Shown: positions 25,846 through 34,477 of the stretch, in pieces
How the letters are laid out: each line of letters opens with the position of its first letter
Numbering within the stretch: position 1 is the stretch's first letter
NCBI GenBank assembly: GCA_035690865.1
Contig: DASSKE010000005.1
Coordinates: 1 to 64,000 of the forward strand
DNA length: 64,000 nt
From: CAMLQK01 sp035690865
Lineage (GTDB): Bacteria > Patescibacteriota > Saccharimonadia > Saccharimonadales > UBA4665
Reading direction: 5' to 3'
Translations under genes and position numbers: made by a program
Notes under the pieces: generated by a model
Databases searched by the model: none
Told to the model about the DNA's origin: nothing
What the model saw: only the letters and a program-made list of their open reading frames with translations

Positions 25846-26730
25846 CTAGTAGTTGGTCTGCTCTAGCTTTTTACGTAGCGACGAAAGCGCATACCGTTTG
25901 CCAAGCCAAAATGACAGCAAGATAAACGGCGGCATAATGAGCGTTGGCAGCCACATCACCTTTTCTACCGTAATAATCTCTGACCCATTCTGGCCAGTAG
26001 AAGACTGGGTTATCGCTCCGTTAGCCACGCCAATAACTTGTAAATAGGCAGTGAGGCCCTGACTGTCCGTAGCCTTAATGACCACGTTGTACTGCCCAGC
26101 AGTATCGTAGGTATGCTCCAGGTCTATCGTGCCAGGGAATTGGCGGCTTATAAGATCATCTGGCTTACCATCGCCCCAGTTAATACTAATGGCGTATGGG
26201 CCGGTTCCTCCGCTGAGGATGATAGGCCATGTTAACACTTCTCCTGGATTTGCACCCCGGCGCGCATAGTCGCTCGTGAGGTTCAGTAGTTGACCGCCTG
26301 TTGGGTTGAATTGTTGGTCATTAAAGGTAACACGGACAATATTTGAGTCCGGACTGGCTTGGTCAAGCTCGTCATATACTCGAGCCACCAGGTCGTTCTG
26401 CCCAGAGAACAAATCTATTTGCACCCGATAGCTACCATTAGCGCACAAGGCCGAGCCGAGGAATACATTGTTACTAAAAACCTTAACGAGTAACCCGCTC
26501 GTACAAAGACCCGATACTGATATAGGGATACTTGTAAAAGTTTGTCCGCTTGTTGGCGAAGTAATAGTTGGAGCAGTCTGGGGCGGCGCGCTGGGCAAAG
26601 TGCCCGTTACGCCCACCGACCCAGACTTTGGATTCTCTGGCGCTGGAGCGGCGGCCTGTGCGACCGGCGCAGCAATTAAACAAAGGAGCGTTACAGCAAG
26701 AGCCGAGGCGTGCAGTATAAAACGTTTCAT
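25846..26730 (-). CDS. Secreted, membrane-anchored PKD-domain protein
   Basis: 294 residues: signal peptide (cleavage near AQAAAPA), an Ig-like domain (about 52-140, PTITSPTSGQTFTSIPISVSG), a PKD domain (about 150-235; INWGDGKPDD and HTYDTAGQYNVVIKATDSQG) and a C-terminal membrane helix with a basic tail. The protein is displayed outside the cell with the C-terminus inside. It is last in a minus-strand run of surface genes that includes a DUF916-like protein, suggesting joint assembly on the cell surface. Confidence 0.8.
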   Translation of the reverse strand: MKRFILHASALAVTLLCLIAAPVAQAAAPAPENPKSGSVGVTGTLPSAPPQTAPTITSPTSGQTFTSIPISVSGLCTSGLLVKVFSNNVFLGSALCANGSYRVQIDLFSGQNDLVARVYDELDQASPDSNIVRVTFNDQQFNPTGGQLLNLTSDYARRGANPGEVLTWPIILSGGTGPYAISINWGDGKPDDLISRQFPGTIDLEHTYDTAGQYNVVIKATDSQGLTAYLQVIGVANGAITQSSTGQNGSEIITVEKVMWLPTLIMPPFILLSFWLGKRYALSSLRKKLEQTNY

Positions 26731-26797
26731 CTGCTATATACTGTACCGCGTTTACCTAGCCTTAAGCAATATACACCAACACCAGAAGAACTATTGT

Positions 26798-27805
26798 TTA
26801 TTTCTTTTTACCGCGTCCGCCGGTAGCCTTACGGATCACACGAGCATTGTAATTCTTAATCATTCTTGGCAGAACAAAGATGGCTACGACAATCGCCACC
26901 ACAATAACGCCTACGGCAATCAGGGCACCCACCGGAATCATATAGAAAGTCTTTGTTGCTGTAAGTAATTGCCCTTTGGATCCATATCCCAGGTTGGCCT
27001 CAAGCGTGTATTTACCAAAAGAACCGAGTTTATCAAGATTAAATTCAAAACGGCGGATACTGTCGGGCAAAACATTGCCGCGAGGCTGCTCATTGTTTAT
27101 CTCGTAGGTAGCTACTACCTTCCCGGCCTTCTTAAGAAGCACTTTACCATATGGCTGCAACTGCACATTGCCATTATTTTGAACACGAATCACACCCTTC
27201 AAATCTTTTTTAGACGTGAGTACTGGGCTTAACATCACCATATCATTACGACGAATCTCGAAACTGGATATAGAGGCTTCTTCTTTAAGCTCACCAGGTA
27301 CCTTTATCAAAAAGAGCGAGCCGACACTTGCCGACAACGTCAGCATTTTGTTTGCATTATTACTCGCAGGTGCAAAACGCACAGCCCCAAAATATCCTCC
27401 TGCATCTGCGCCTTTCGGAATCGATATAACAACTGGGATCATTTTGCGCTCGCTTGGTTGTAGCGTAAAGTCGGCTATAGGCGCAACGTATTGCTTAAGA
27501 CTGCGTACGGGCGCTGACTTATTCTCGTCCAGAATAATGCTTGGCGTGCCACTTTCGTCCTTGCTAGCCACAAAGTCGTTCACAATAGCGTGAAGAACTG
27601 CCGGCTCAGTTGTAAGGTTCTCGACATATACCTCGGTAGTCTTACTACTGCCTGGAGCAATTTCTGTATCGGTGCGGACTGGCGATATGCGCAATGCATT
27701 TCCTCCCTGACCTGAGGCAGCCAAAACCGGTGACGCTACACCAATTACCAGTGAAAAGACAGCGATTACGAGTGCCCCGAAGGAAAAGAGTCGTTTCCGT
27801 TTCAT
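26798..27805 (-). CDS. DUF916-like (WxL-interacting-type) surface protein
   Basis: 335 residues: signal peptide (to about 29), two Ig-like beta domains of the DUF916/WxIP kind (LRISPVRTDTEIAPGSSKTTEVYVENLT, SERKMIPVVISIPKGADAGGYFGAVRF), a C-terminal membrane helix (about 290-312) and a very basic tail. In Firmicutes such proteins sit in operons with WxL surface proteins and bind them. Here the neighbours are secreted proteins of another paralogous family. A ribosome site AAGGGG lies 14 nt before the ATG. Confidence 0.78.
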   Translation of the reverse strand: MKRKRLFSFGALVIAVFSLVIGVASPVLAASGQGGNALRISPVRTDTEIAPGSSKTTEVYVENLTTEPAVLHAIVNDFVASKDESGTPSIILDENKSAPVRSLKQYVAPIADFTLQPSERKMIPVVISIPKGADAGGYFGAVRFAPASNNANKMLTLSASVGSLFLIKVPGELKEEASISSFEIRRNDMVMLSPVLTSKKDLKGVIRVQNNGNVQLQPYGKVLLKKAGKVVATYEINNEQPRGNVLPDSIRRFEFNLDKLGSFGKYTLEANLGYGSKGQLLTATKTFYMIPVGALIAVGVIVVAIVVAIFVLPRMIKNYNARVIRKATGGRGKKK

Positions 27806-27854
27806 AACAAATTACATATCCCCTTACTTGCTAATGCTTATACTACCATATGCT

Positions 27855-28931
27855 CTAGAACGTGGCCAAACAAATATAGGTTAGCGTTGTAGAATAAACA
27901 CCCGGCGTCTGTCCGCTTGCCACGTTCACAATGTAGCTTATCGTATACTTACGAAAATCCTGCACTCCACTCCCCGACGCCAAAGTGTCACCGTCGGTAA
28001 ACCTGAAGATATTTGGCTGGTTATAATTTGGTCGGACCGTTGCTGTACCTGCACCATCAACATCCTGGCCTACTACCGGCTCGTTATTGGCACGCAAATT
28101 AATGCCAAATTGACTGGTACCTTTTTGCGATGCCTGACCGGTCATTGCCGGAATGATATTATTTCCAGAGGTCATCGTGCCGCCGCTTACCGATATCGCA
28201 TAGCCACTTGAAGCATTCGTGGCTGCAAGAATCTGCGACGTGCCGGTACTGGTAGTCGCCGCGCTTAGCTCGCCAACGCTCACTAAATCACCTTGCGCGG
28301 TTGAGCAGTTAAAGCCGGTAATTGTTACTCCTTGGCAAAAAAGCAAATACGGAGGCACTTCGGCACTCACGTCGTATCCACCATTTATCGGAAAAGCCAT
28401 AGCCCCAAAGTCAACGGGCGATCCCGATCCATCAGAGCTTGTGTAGGTAAAGACTTTTACATAATACGATCCAGCATCAGCCGGGTTCATAATATGGCTA
28501 AAGGTAAAAGACACGGGTCCAGCAGGAACCGTTCCCAACGGAGCTTGTGTGAGAACAATCTCGTTAACTGTAGAATCAGGCCCAGAAATAATAAAGCCGC
28601 TCACTCCTGATTCGCTTTCTAGCTGGGCATTAAGAGCATCGAAGCCATATGGGGCGGTACACGGATCTTCGATAAGCGCTGAGTTAGAGCAGAATTGAAT
28701 ACGCATAGAGCCGATGCTACCACCCGTTGCCACCGTAAACCCGGTGCGGTAAATAACGTTATTTACCCCTGGTTTATTATCACTCAACTGTAAACTGCGG
28801 GCGGTCAGTTGGGCACCAAATACTCGCGGCACAAAGAAAGGCCCCACTCCCATAAGGAGCAAGGCCAATATACCGACCAGAACGAGCCGAGGAGCGTGCA
28901 AACCAAGCCTGGCGAAGCCCCTGGCCCCCAT
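27855..28931 (-). CDS. Secreted surface protein, paralogue 1 of a three-gene family
   Basis: 358 residues with a signal peptide or anchor (about 17-40) and an all-beta secreted part rich in Ser, Thr and Gly. A central motif SQFGINLRANNEP and the terminal segment ending ICLATF recur in the two upstream genes. Four Cys in the first half may form disulfides. It starts 10 bp after the upstream gene and is probably in one operon with it. Binding or structural role at the surface is inferred from the DUF916 neighbour. Confidence 0.72.
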   Translation of the reverse strand: MGARGFARLGLHAPRLVLVGILALLLMGVGPFFVPRVFGAQLTARSLQLSDNKPGVNNVIYRTGFTVATGGSIGSMRIQFCSNSALIEDPCTAPYGFDALNAQLESESGVSGFIISGPDSTVNEIVLTQAPLGTVPAGPVSFTFSHIMNPADAGSYYVKVFTYTSSDGSGSPVDFGAMAFPINGGYDVSAEVPPYLLFCQGVTITGFNCSTAQGDLVSVGELSAATTSTGTSQILAATNASSGYAISVSGGTMTSGNNIIPAMTGQASQKGTSQFGINLRANNEPVVGQDVDGAGTATVRPNYNQPNIFRFTDGDTLASGSGVQDFRKYTISYIVNVASGQTPGVYSTTLTYICLATF

Positions 28932-28941
28932 TCGGTACGCC

Positions 28942-30033
28942 TTAGAAGGTACCTGTTGCGATTAACTGGTGCGTAGCGGTGTAAATACCGGCTGCGGTAG
29001 TGTTTGAAGCCGTAGCAGCATACGTTAACGTAGAGATCGAGCTGTTGGTTGGACCGCTCAACGTCGCTAATGAATCACCATACGTACTGGTTGTAGCGGT
29101 TGTATCAAGCCCATAGTTGTTTGACGCGCCATTGTATGGAGCGACGGCTGTGATGTTAGTACCGCTAGTAGAAACGCGCAGACCAAACTTTTCGGTGCCA
29201 GCCGCAAAAGCGACAGCCGAAGCACCGGCAGCATCGATATTGTTAGAGCCGCTAACGAGTGTATCGCCCTTTAGATAAACCGCTGCCCCACTTTGAGCGT
29301 TGGTTGAAAGGCTGAAGTTAGCCGTTGCCGTATCAACAGCCGTGGTATCCAAAACTGTGTTGCCTCCGTGACCAAGCGTAAAGTTGGGGCTATCACCACA
29401 CGTTGAATTGTATACACAGAAGGAGAGGCTTTCCATAACGCGGGCCGTAATAACAATGTCTGTGCCAGTAGACAAAGCAATGCCACCATAGTCAACGTAG
29501 GAACCTTCTGTACCAGCAACGTAGCCAGTTGCGCCCCCAGTTGTGGCATAGGTCAGAATACGAGCATAAAAAGTGTGGTTAGCTGTTGACGGGTTGGTCG
29601 CGGTTGTTAGTGTAAAGTCAACGGCGGTCGAAGCAGAAACACTACCGCCAGATGCATTAGTAAGCGTTAGTGTGCGGTTTGTGTTAAGCTGGCCGGCTGT
29701 CCATGTGCCAGAAAGTCCGGAGTTTACCGTAACGCTTGGCGTACCTACAGAGAAACCCGTTGGCTTTGTACAAGTAGCGTCACCAACTAAAGGTGTTTCG
29801 TCACAAAAATCAACCACAATACCCTGAATTGTACTGGTGGTAGCAGTTGTAAACTTAACGTTATACGAGGTACTTGTTGCGCCTGACGTTGAACTACTCA
29901 TAGTTATGCTACGTGACGTAACCTGTGCGGCGGCCGCTTGCAAACTGTAAACCGAAAGCAAGCCTGCCAGCGATAGCGCAAACGCTGCTAAGCCGTATGC
30001 TGACTTTTTTACGTAATGTATTTTTATTTTCAT
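28942..30033 (-). CDS. Secreted surface protein, paralogue 2
   Basis: 363 residues: basic N-terminus, signal peptide (to about 36, ending in LQAAAAQ) and a Thr/Ser/Ala-rich beta domain with the family motif EKFGLRVST and the terminus HQLIATGTF. I chose ATG 30033, which has GGAG 9 nt upstream; the ATG at 30042 is too close to it. The very Thr-rich composition suggests an extended or glycosylated surface fibre. Confidence 0.72.
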   Translation of the reverse strand: MKIKIHYVKKSAYGLAAFALSLAGLLSVYSLQAAAAQVTSRSITMSSSTSGATSTSYNVKFTTATTSTIQGIVVDFCDETPLVGDATCTKPTGFSVGTPSVTVNSGLSGTWTAGQLNTNRTLTLTNASGGSVSASTAVDFTLTTATNPSTANHTFYARILTYATTGGATGYVAGTEGSYVDYGGIALSTGTDIVITARVMESLSFCVYNSTCGDSPNFTLGHGGNTVLDTTAVDTATANFSLSTNAQSGAAVYLKGDTLVSGSNNIDAAGASAVAFAAGTEKFGLRVSTSGTNITAVAPYNGASNNYGLDTTATTSTYGDSLATLSGPTNSSISTLTYAATASNTTAAGIYTATHQLIATGTF

Positions 30034-30145
30034 CTCTGGCATCTCCGCTGTATTTATTAGAGCTACTATATATGTACTACTGCGATGTTATCACGCTTAT
30101 GCCTGTAACTCAAGAGTAATCTGTGCATCTTTTTCCACACCTCGC

Positions 30146-30889
30146 CTAGTATGTTGAGGTGGCTACCAGTACATGATTAAAAGTGTACTCGCCGGCATCG
30201 GTAACATTCGATATATTGAACAAGTACGAAACGGTGTAATCGGTTTCGCCGCTACTTTGCGTTGATTGCGCTACCGTGTCACCTTTAACGTACTTAAAAA
30301 GGTTCGCGGTATTATAGCCGCTGGCTGCACTACCATAACTAAACGTGCTATCTGGCACTTGAATAGGGTCAGCACCGAATGTCGTAGGGCTTGTATTTGC
30401 AACCAGGTTAATGCCGAATTGCTCCGTTCCGGGGCTTGACGCCGTAGGTGTAGCAAGTGGCTGCAACGTGGGATTGCCAGGCAAAACGCTTGTGGGCGGA
30501 TCGGAAACAGTCTGCACTACATAGCCGCCGGCAAGATACGTTTTTACCGAGAACGTGGCAGTAGACACTTTAGCGCTTGCTGTTGTTAATACACCCAAGT
30601 CTGTGGCTGCGCCAGTGACGGTAAACTCCAGATACGGATTACGGTTTGTGTTGTTACCGGCCTGGGCAGAATAGTTTGTAGACGAGGTTTTACCAACAGC
30701 TGTCTCACCTGCAGATTGCTTGGAGCAATAACTCGAAGAACAGGCGTTTAACTCGCCGCCGGCACCAAAATATACTTCATCAACGCCATAATTTGTAGAG
30801 GTCGCTTGCTGCGCGGAAGCAGGCAAAGCAAAAGCAAGCACCCCCAAAGTAAGTGCGAATATGAGTGCGCGTAAAGCTACCCGTTGCAT
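30146..30889 (-). CDS. Secreted surface protein, paralogue 3
   Basis: 247 residues: signal peptide (cut near ASAQQ), two adjacent Cys pairs near the N-terminus (NACSSSYCSK), and the family motif EQFGINLVANTSPTTFG with the terminus NHVLVATSTY. I chose ATG 30889; TGC-CATAAT lies about 16 nt upstream. It is the first gene of the surface operon on this strand. Confidence 0.72.
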   Translation of the reverse strand: MQRVALRALIFALTLGVLAFALPASAQQATSTNYGVDEVYFGAGGELNACSSSYCSKQSAGETAVGKTSSTNYSAQAGNNTNRNPYLEFTVTGAATDLGVLTTASAKVSTATFSVKTYLAGGYVVQTVSDPPTSVLPGNPTLQPLATPTASSPGTEQFGINLVANTSPTTFGADPIQVPDSTFSYGSAASGYNTANLFKYVKGDTVAQSTQSSGETDYTVSYLFNISNVTDAGEYTFNHVLVATSTY

Positions 30890-30982
30890 ATAATTATTGT
30901 GCCGCATTATGGCAGCAAAGACAATCCGTTTACGTTTTTAGGGCAGAATCTTGTATGATAGTACTAAAGCTTTTATAACGCA

Positions 30983-31993
30983 ATGAGTCCAACCCAACTA
31001 CAAACCGACCAAGAAAATGACAGCAGTTCCCTGGAGCGTCAGTCGCCGCAGGACTCGTCTGTTGTTACCGCCTCTTCTCCTATCACCAGCGACCCGAGCC
31101 TCAGCACCCTAGAAAGCAGTTCTATTACCCCTGATGCACCTATGCCTAAACCGCCTTTCTATAAGCGCATTTGGCAACGTTTTAATATCTACCTTTTGCT
31201 CTTTATTTTGGTTATCTTGGTAGTGGCAGGTGTGGTTATATTTTTTAGTATTAAAGAAAAGTCCCAGACCACCAGCAATACTATAAACACGCAAGGTCTG
31301 AGTGAGTCGGAACTAAAACAGTTGGCAAGCAGCGACTCAACAATTGGTAGTTCTAAGCAAACCCTAAACATCGAGTCGAACGCAATTTTTGATGGCACGG
31401 TTCTGATGCGTCATGATCTGGAGGTTGCTGGCACTATCCGCGTCAATGGCGCCTTGGCGCTACCTGGCATTACCGTTTCCGGATCGAGCACTTTTAATCA
31501 GATTCAGGCTTCGACCGTGGGAATTACCGGCGCCGCAACTGTTCAGGGCGTACTTACCGCCAAAAGCGGTGTCAATGTTACGGGTAACAGTAGTTTTAAC
31601 GGGAATGTTTCGGCCACCCAAGTGACCACGGGCGCCTTGCAGCTTAATGGTGACCTTGTAGTTACCAAACACATTACCGCAGGCGGATCCATACCAGGCA
31701 TTGCACAAGGCACGGCCCTGGGGAGCGGCGGAACCGCGACGCTGAGTGGCTCCGATACCGCAGGTTCAATTACTATTAAAACCGGTGGTGGCCCAGGCGC
31801 CGGCTGCTTTGCCACAATAAACTTTTCTACTGCCTTTTCGGGCACACCTCATGTCGCCGTAACACCTATAGGCGCTTCGGCGGGCGCACTGAGTTTTTAC
31901 GTAAATCGCTCGTCTAGCAGTTTTAGCGTATGCACCGCCAATGCCCCGCCAGCCAGTCAGACATTTGGCTTTGACTATATCATTCTCGATTAA
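30983..31993 (+). CDS. Membrane-anchored beta-helix / tail-fibre-like surface protein
   Basis: 336 residues: a Ser/Pro-rich cytoplasmic N-terminus (1-62), one membrane helix (about 69-91), then short repeats of VxGxxxxxxG type (about 145-240; bactofilin/beta-helix-like), and a C-terminal domain resembling those at the ends of phage tail and CPR surface proteins (AGSITIKTGGGPGAGCFATI). It is divergent from the surface operon and converges on atpC, with the stop codons overlapping by 4 bp. Confidence 0.72.
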   Translation: MSPTQLQTDQENDSSSLERQSPQDSSVVTASSPITSDPSLSTLESSSITPDAPMPKPPFYKRIWQRFNIYLLLFILVILVVAGVVIFFSIKEKSQTTSNTINTQGLSESELKQLASSDSTIGSSKQTLNIESNAIFDGTVLMRHDLEVAGTIRVNGALALPGITVSGSSTFNQIQASTVGITGAATVQGVLTAKSGVNVTGNSSFNGNVSATQVTTGALQLNGDLVVTKHITAGGSIPGIAQGTALGSGGTATLSGSDTAGSITIKTGGGPGAGCFATINFSTAFSGTPHVAVTPIGASAGALSFYVNRSSSSFSVCTANAPPASQTFGFDYIILD

Positions 31994-32325
31994 ATATCCA
32001 AGAACACGGTGACTTTATCTGCCTTAACATGCATAAGGCCACCCGATATCCGGATACGACGCTCGTCGCCCACCGTTCCCTGAATACTCATTTCACAAGG
32101 ACTTAGCAGGGTTAAGAAGTTATGGTGCTTGGGCAAGATATCGAATGGGCCAGTTGCGTTGACTGCCGAAATACTATAGCCATCTTCGTCAAAATAGGTC
32201 TTAAATGGCGAATGAACTTTAATACGCATGGTCGGCTTACCGGAGCTATTCTTGGCAGGAGCAGCCGGCTTATCTGGAACTTCGCGCAGCTCTCCAGTGG
32301 AGGCATCGGTTCGCATAGCCGTCAT
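31990..32325 (-). CDS. atpC: F1 ATPase epsilon subunit, without C-terminal helices
   Basis: 111 residues. After a 30-residue extension rich in Pro and Ala comes the epsilon beta-sandwich (MRIKVHSPFKTYFDEDGYSISAVNATGPFDILPKHHNFLTLL; cited as a segment of residues 33-74), and the chain ends at the beta domain (KVTVFLDI). The two C-terminal helices that regulate ATPase activity in other bacteria are absent. Its start overlaps the atpD stop (ATGA), so translation is coupled. Confidence 0.85.
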   Translation of the reverse strand: MTAMRTDASTGELREVPDKPAAPAKNSSGKPTMRIKVHSPFKTYFDEDGYSISAVNATGPFDILPKHHNFLTLLSPCEMSIQGTVGDERRIRISGGLMHVKADKVTVFLDI

Positions 32326-33626
32326 ACGATAATCTCCTCAATACCCTTTAGCATTTGGTCGCGGGCGACAAACTCACCAGGCTTGCCATTAAGATCTTCC
32401 ATAACAAACATATCCTGCGAGAAATACTCAATAAGCTTCTTGGCCTTGGCATAATCTGCCCTATCTGCCGGCGAAAGCTCATTCTCACCAATAATTGCGA
32501 TGATCGGTTTAAGAGACTCGTGTTTTTGCAATAGTGCCTGTACCTGGACGCTTAAAACATAGTGGCGCTCACCGACTATTTCGGGCGTCAGCAGCGAAGA
32601 AGTCGTATGCAGCAGGTCAACCGCCGGGCGAATGCCCTGCTCGGCAACTGCACGGCTTAAGACAATGACTGAGTCTAGCTCGTGCTGGATCATTTGTACT
32701 GCCGGGTCGCTCATATCGTCGGCTGGCACATAAATAGTCTGCACGGCTGTAATTGAGCCGTTATCTGTTGAACTTAAGCGGTCCTGCAAAAGCTTTACAT
32801 CGGAAAAGATAGTTGGCTCATAGCCGCCCTCTGATGGGACCTGGCCAAGCATAGTTGCCACCTCATTTCGAGCCTGCACGTAACGGTACATATTATCAGC
32901 AAAGAATAGAATATCTTTTTTGTGTTGGTCGCGGAAATATTCAGCCAAGGTTACGGCGCTAAGAGCGATGAGCGAACGACGAACAGGATTCTCGTTCATC
33001 TGGCCAAAGAACATACAGGTATTTTTGAGCAGGTCGCGCTCCTTGAGCGTTTCGTACAGTTCGTGGCCTTCGCGGATACGCTCACCAATACCTGTAAAAA
33101 AGCTGAGTCCCGAGCCGCTCTGTGCCACATTATGGATAAGCTCCATGGTAAGCACCGTTTTACCCACACCAGCACCACCAACAATACCCACTTTGCGGCC
33201 TTTTACGAAGGGTGCAAAAAAGTCGATAACCTTAATGCCGGTTTCAAGTATTTCTGCTGCCTTAGCAGTAAAGCTCTCGCTCCGTTCTGGCGTACGAAAA
33301 ATCTTGCGCGTTTCAAGATTCTTAAGATCCAGTGGGGGTTGACCATCGAGTGGCATAGCCAGAGCGTCCACCACGCGGCCTATCATCTTCTCCGAAAGCG
33401 GCACCTCTACGCTTCTGCGGGTGCGCACCACGCGCATGCCTTTTTGCAAACGCAAATCAGACTGGATATTCAAGCAAAGTGCCAGGCCCCCAGGCTGTAA
33501 ACTATCCACCAAAAGAGGAACATTAATGCCCTCAACCATGACAATTTCGTACACTTCGGGGCTATCACCATCAAACAGCACGCCTACCAGCAAGTCTCTT
33601 ACGGTCCGAATAGTGCCTTGATTCAT
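32322..33626 (-). CDS. atpD: F1 ATPase beta subunit
   Basis: The 434 residues form the catalytic subunit. Walker A GGAGVGKTV is near 155, the catalytic Glu is in GIGERIREGHELY near 185, and FFADNMYRYVQARNEV holds Walker B. The usual DELSEED loop reads ENELSPADRADY, so its acid-rich part is altered. The protein is about 30 residues shorter than common beta subunits. It overlaps atpG by TAATG and atpC by ATGA. Confidence 0.95.
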   Translation of the reverse strand: MNQGTIRTVRDLLVGVLFDGDSPEVYEIVMVEGINVPLLVDSLQPGGLALCLNIQSDLRLQKGMRVVRTRRSVEVPLSEKMIGRVVDALAMPLDGQPPLDLKNLETRKIFRTPERSESFTAKAAEILETGIKVIDFFAPFVKGRKVGIVGGAGVGKTVLTMELIHNVAQSGSGLSFFTGIGERIREGHELYETLKERDLLKNTCMFFGQMNENPVRRSLIALSAVTLAEYFRDQHKKDILFFADNMYRYVQARNEVATMLGQVPSEGGYEPTIFSDVKLLQDRLSSTDNGSITAVQTIYVPADDMSDPAVQMIQHELDSVIVLSRAVAEQGIRPAVDLLHTTSSLLTPEIVGERHYVLSVQVQALLQKHESLKPIIAIIGENELSPADRADYAKAKKLIEYFSQDMFVMEDLNGKPGEFVARDQMLKGIEEIIV

Positions 33627-34477
33627 TATGCCCCCCTGGTCTTTCTTAGGCCATTGATCATTTCTTTCAAGCGCTCATCCTGCGTTCGACGCTTGGTGCG
33701 GTTATATTGGAGTGTGAGGTCTTTAAACCACTCGTCTGCTTTTTCGTTAGCCATGCTCATTGCCCTAAAACGGCTGGCATATTGTGCCAGCTTTGAATCA
33801 AGAATAACCTGGCTGAGGGCGATTTCCATCATCGAACGCTCCAAGTGCGCCATAACGTCGATAACTGATGGCTCAAAAATATAGGTCGCTTCGCTAATCA
33901 CATCTTCGACCTTTGCTGCCTGGCTCCCACGCTCCTGCACCGCGCGGTTTAACTCAATGCTTTTGATATTTTGCACCATAAGCGAAACATAGGTTTGGTA
34001 ATACACTACAGTGCTTTTATACTTACGAACTTCGCGTACCAGCGGCTGTACGTTAATATTCTTATCACGCGAAGGTAGGGCAAAATACTTCTTAAAAATT
34101 ACACCAGCCTGAATAAGCTGCAACGCTCCATGGTGGCCAATGACAATAATGTCGTGCTGCTCGGGGCGATAGGTTTTAAGCATCTCCGCAATAAGCTTTT
34201 GGTCGATATCACCACTAAAGCCGCCCTCGGCCGTAATGACAATAAATAGCTTCTTCTCGATAACTTCTTCTTTGCTTGAACGGCCGAACCGAAATAGGTT
34301 ATCAACACGAATTTGCGAATACATACCCCAAAGCTCATCAAAAAACTGTTGCGACTGTAGCACCTGGTTCTTTGTTTGCGCAATGCGCATACTAGCCAAG
34401 CCTTCAAAAACACTTGTGAGGCTCACGATAGTGCTCATTGCCGCTTTTCGGGCAGCTACTTGCTGCAGGCGGCTCAT
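33626..34477 (-). CDS. atpG: F1 ATPase gamma subunit
   Basis: 283 residues that form the rotor shaft. Long N- and C-terminal helices flank an alpha/beta core with LFIVITAEGGFSGDIDQKLI. The C-terminal helix keeps the family segment SKLAQYASRFRAMSMANEKADE in divergent form. The start overlaps the atpA stop (ATGA) and the stop overlaps the atpD start (TAATG). Confidence 0.92.
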   Translation of the reverse strand: MSRLQQVAARKAAMSTIVSLTSVFEGLASMRIAQTKNQVLQSQQFFDELWGMYSQIRVDNLFRFGRSSKEEVIEKKLFIVITAEGGFSGDIDQKLIAEMLKTYRPEQHDIIVIGHHGALQLIQAGVIFKKYFALPSRDKNINVQPLVREVRKYKSTVVYYQTYVSLMVQNIKSIELNRAVQERGSQAAKVEDVISEATYIFEPSVIDVMAHLERSMMEIALSQVILDSKLAQYASRFRAMSMANEKADEWFKDLTLQYNRTKRRTQDERLKEMINGLRKTRGA

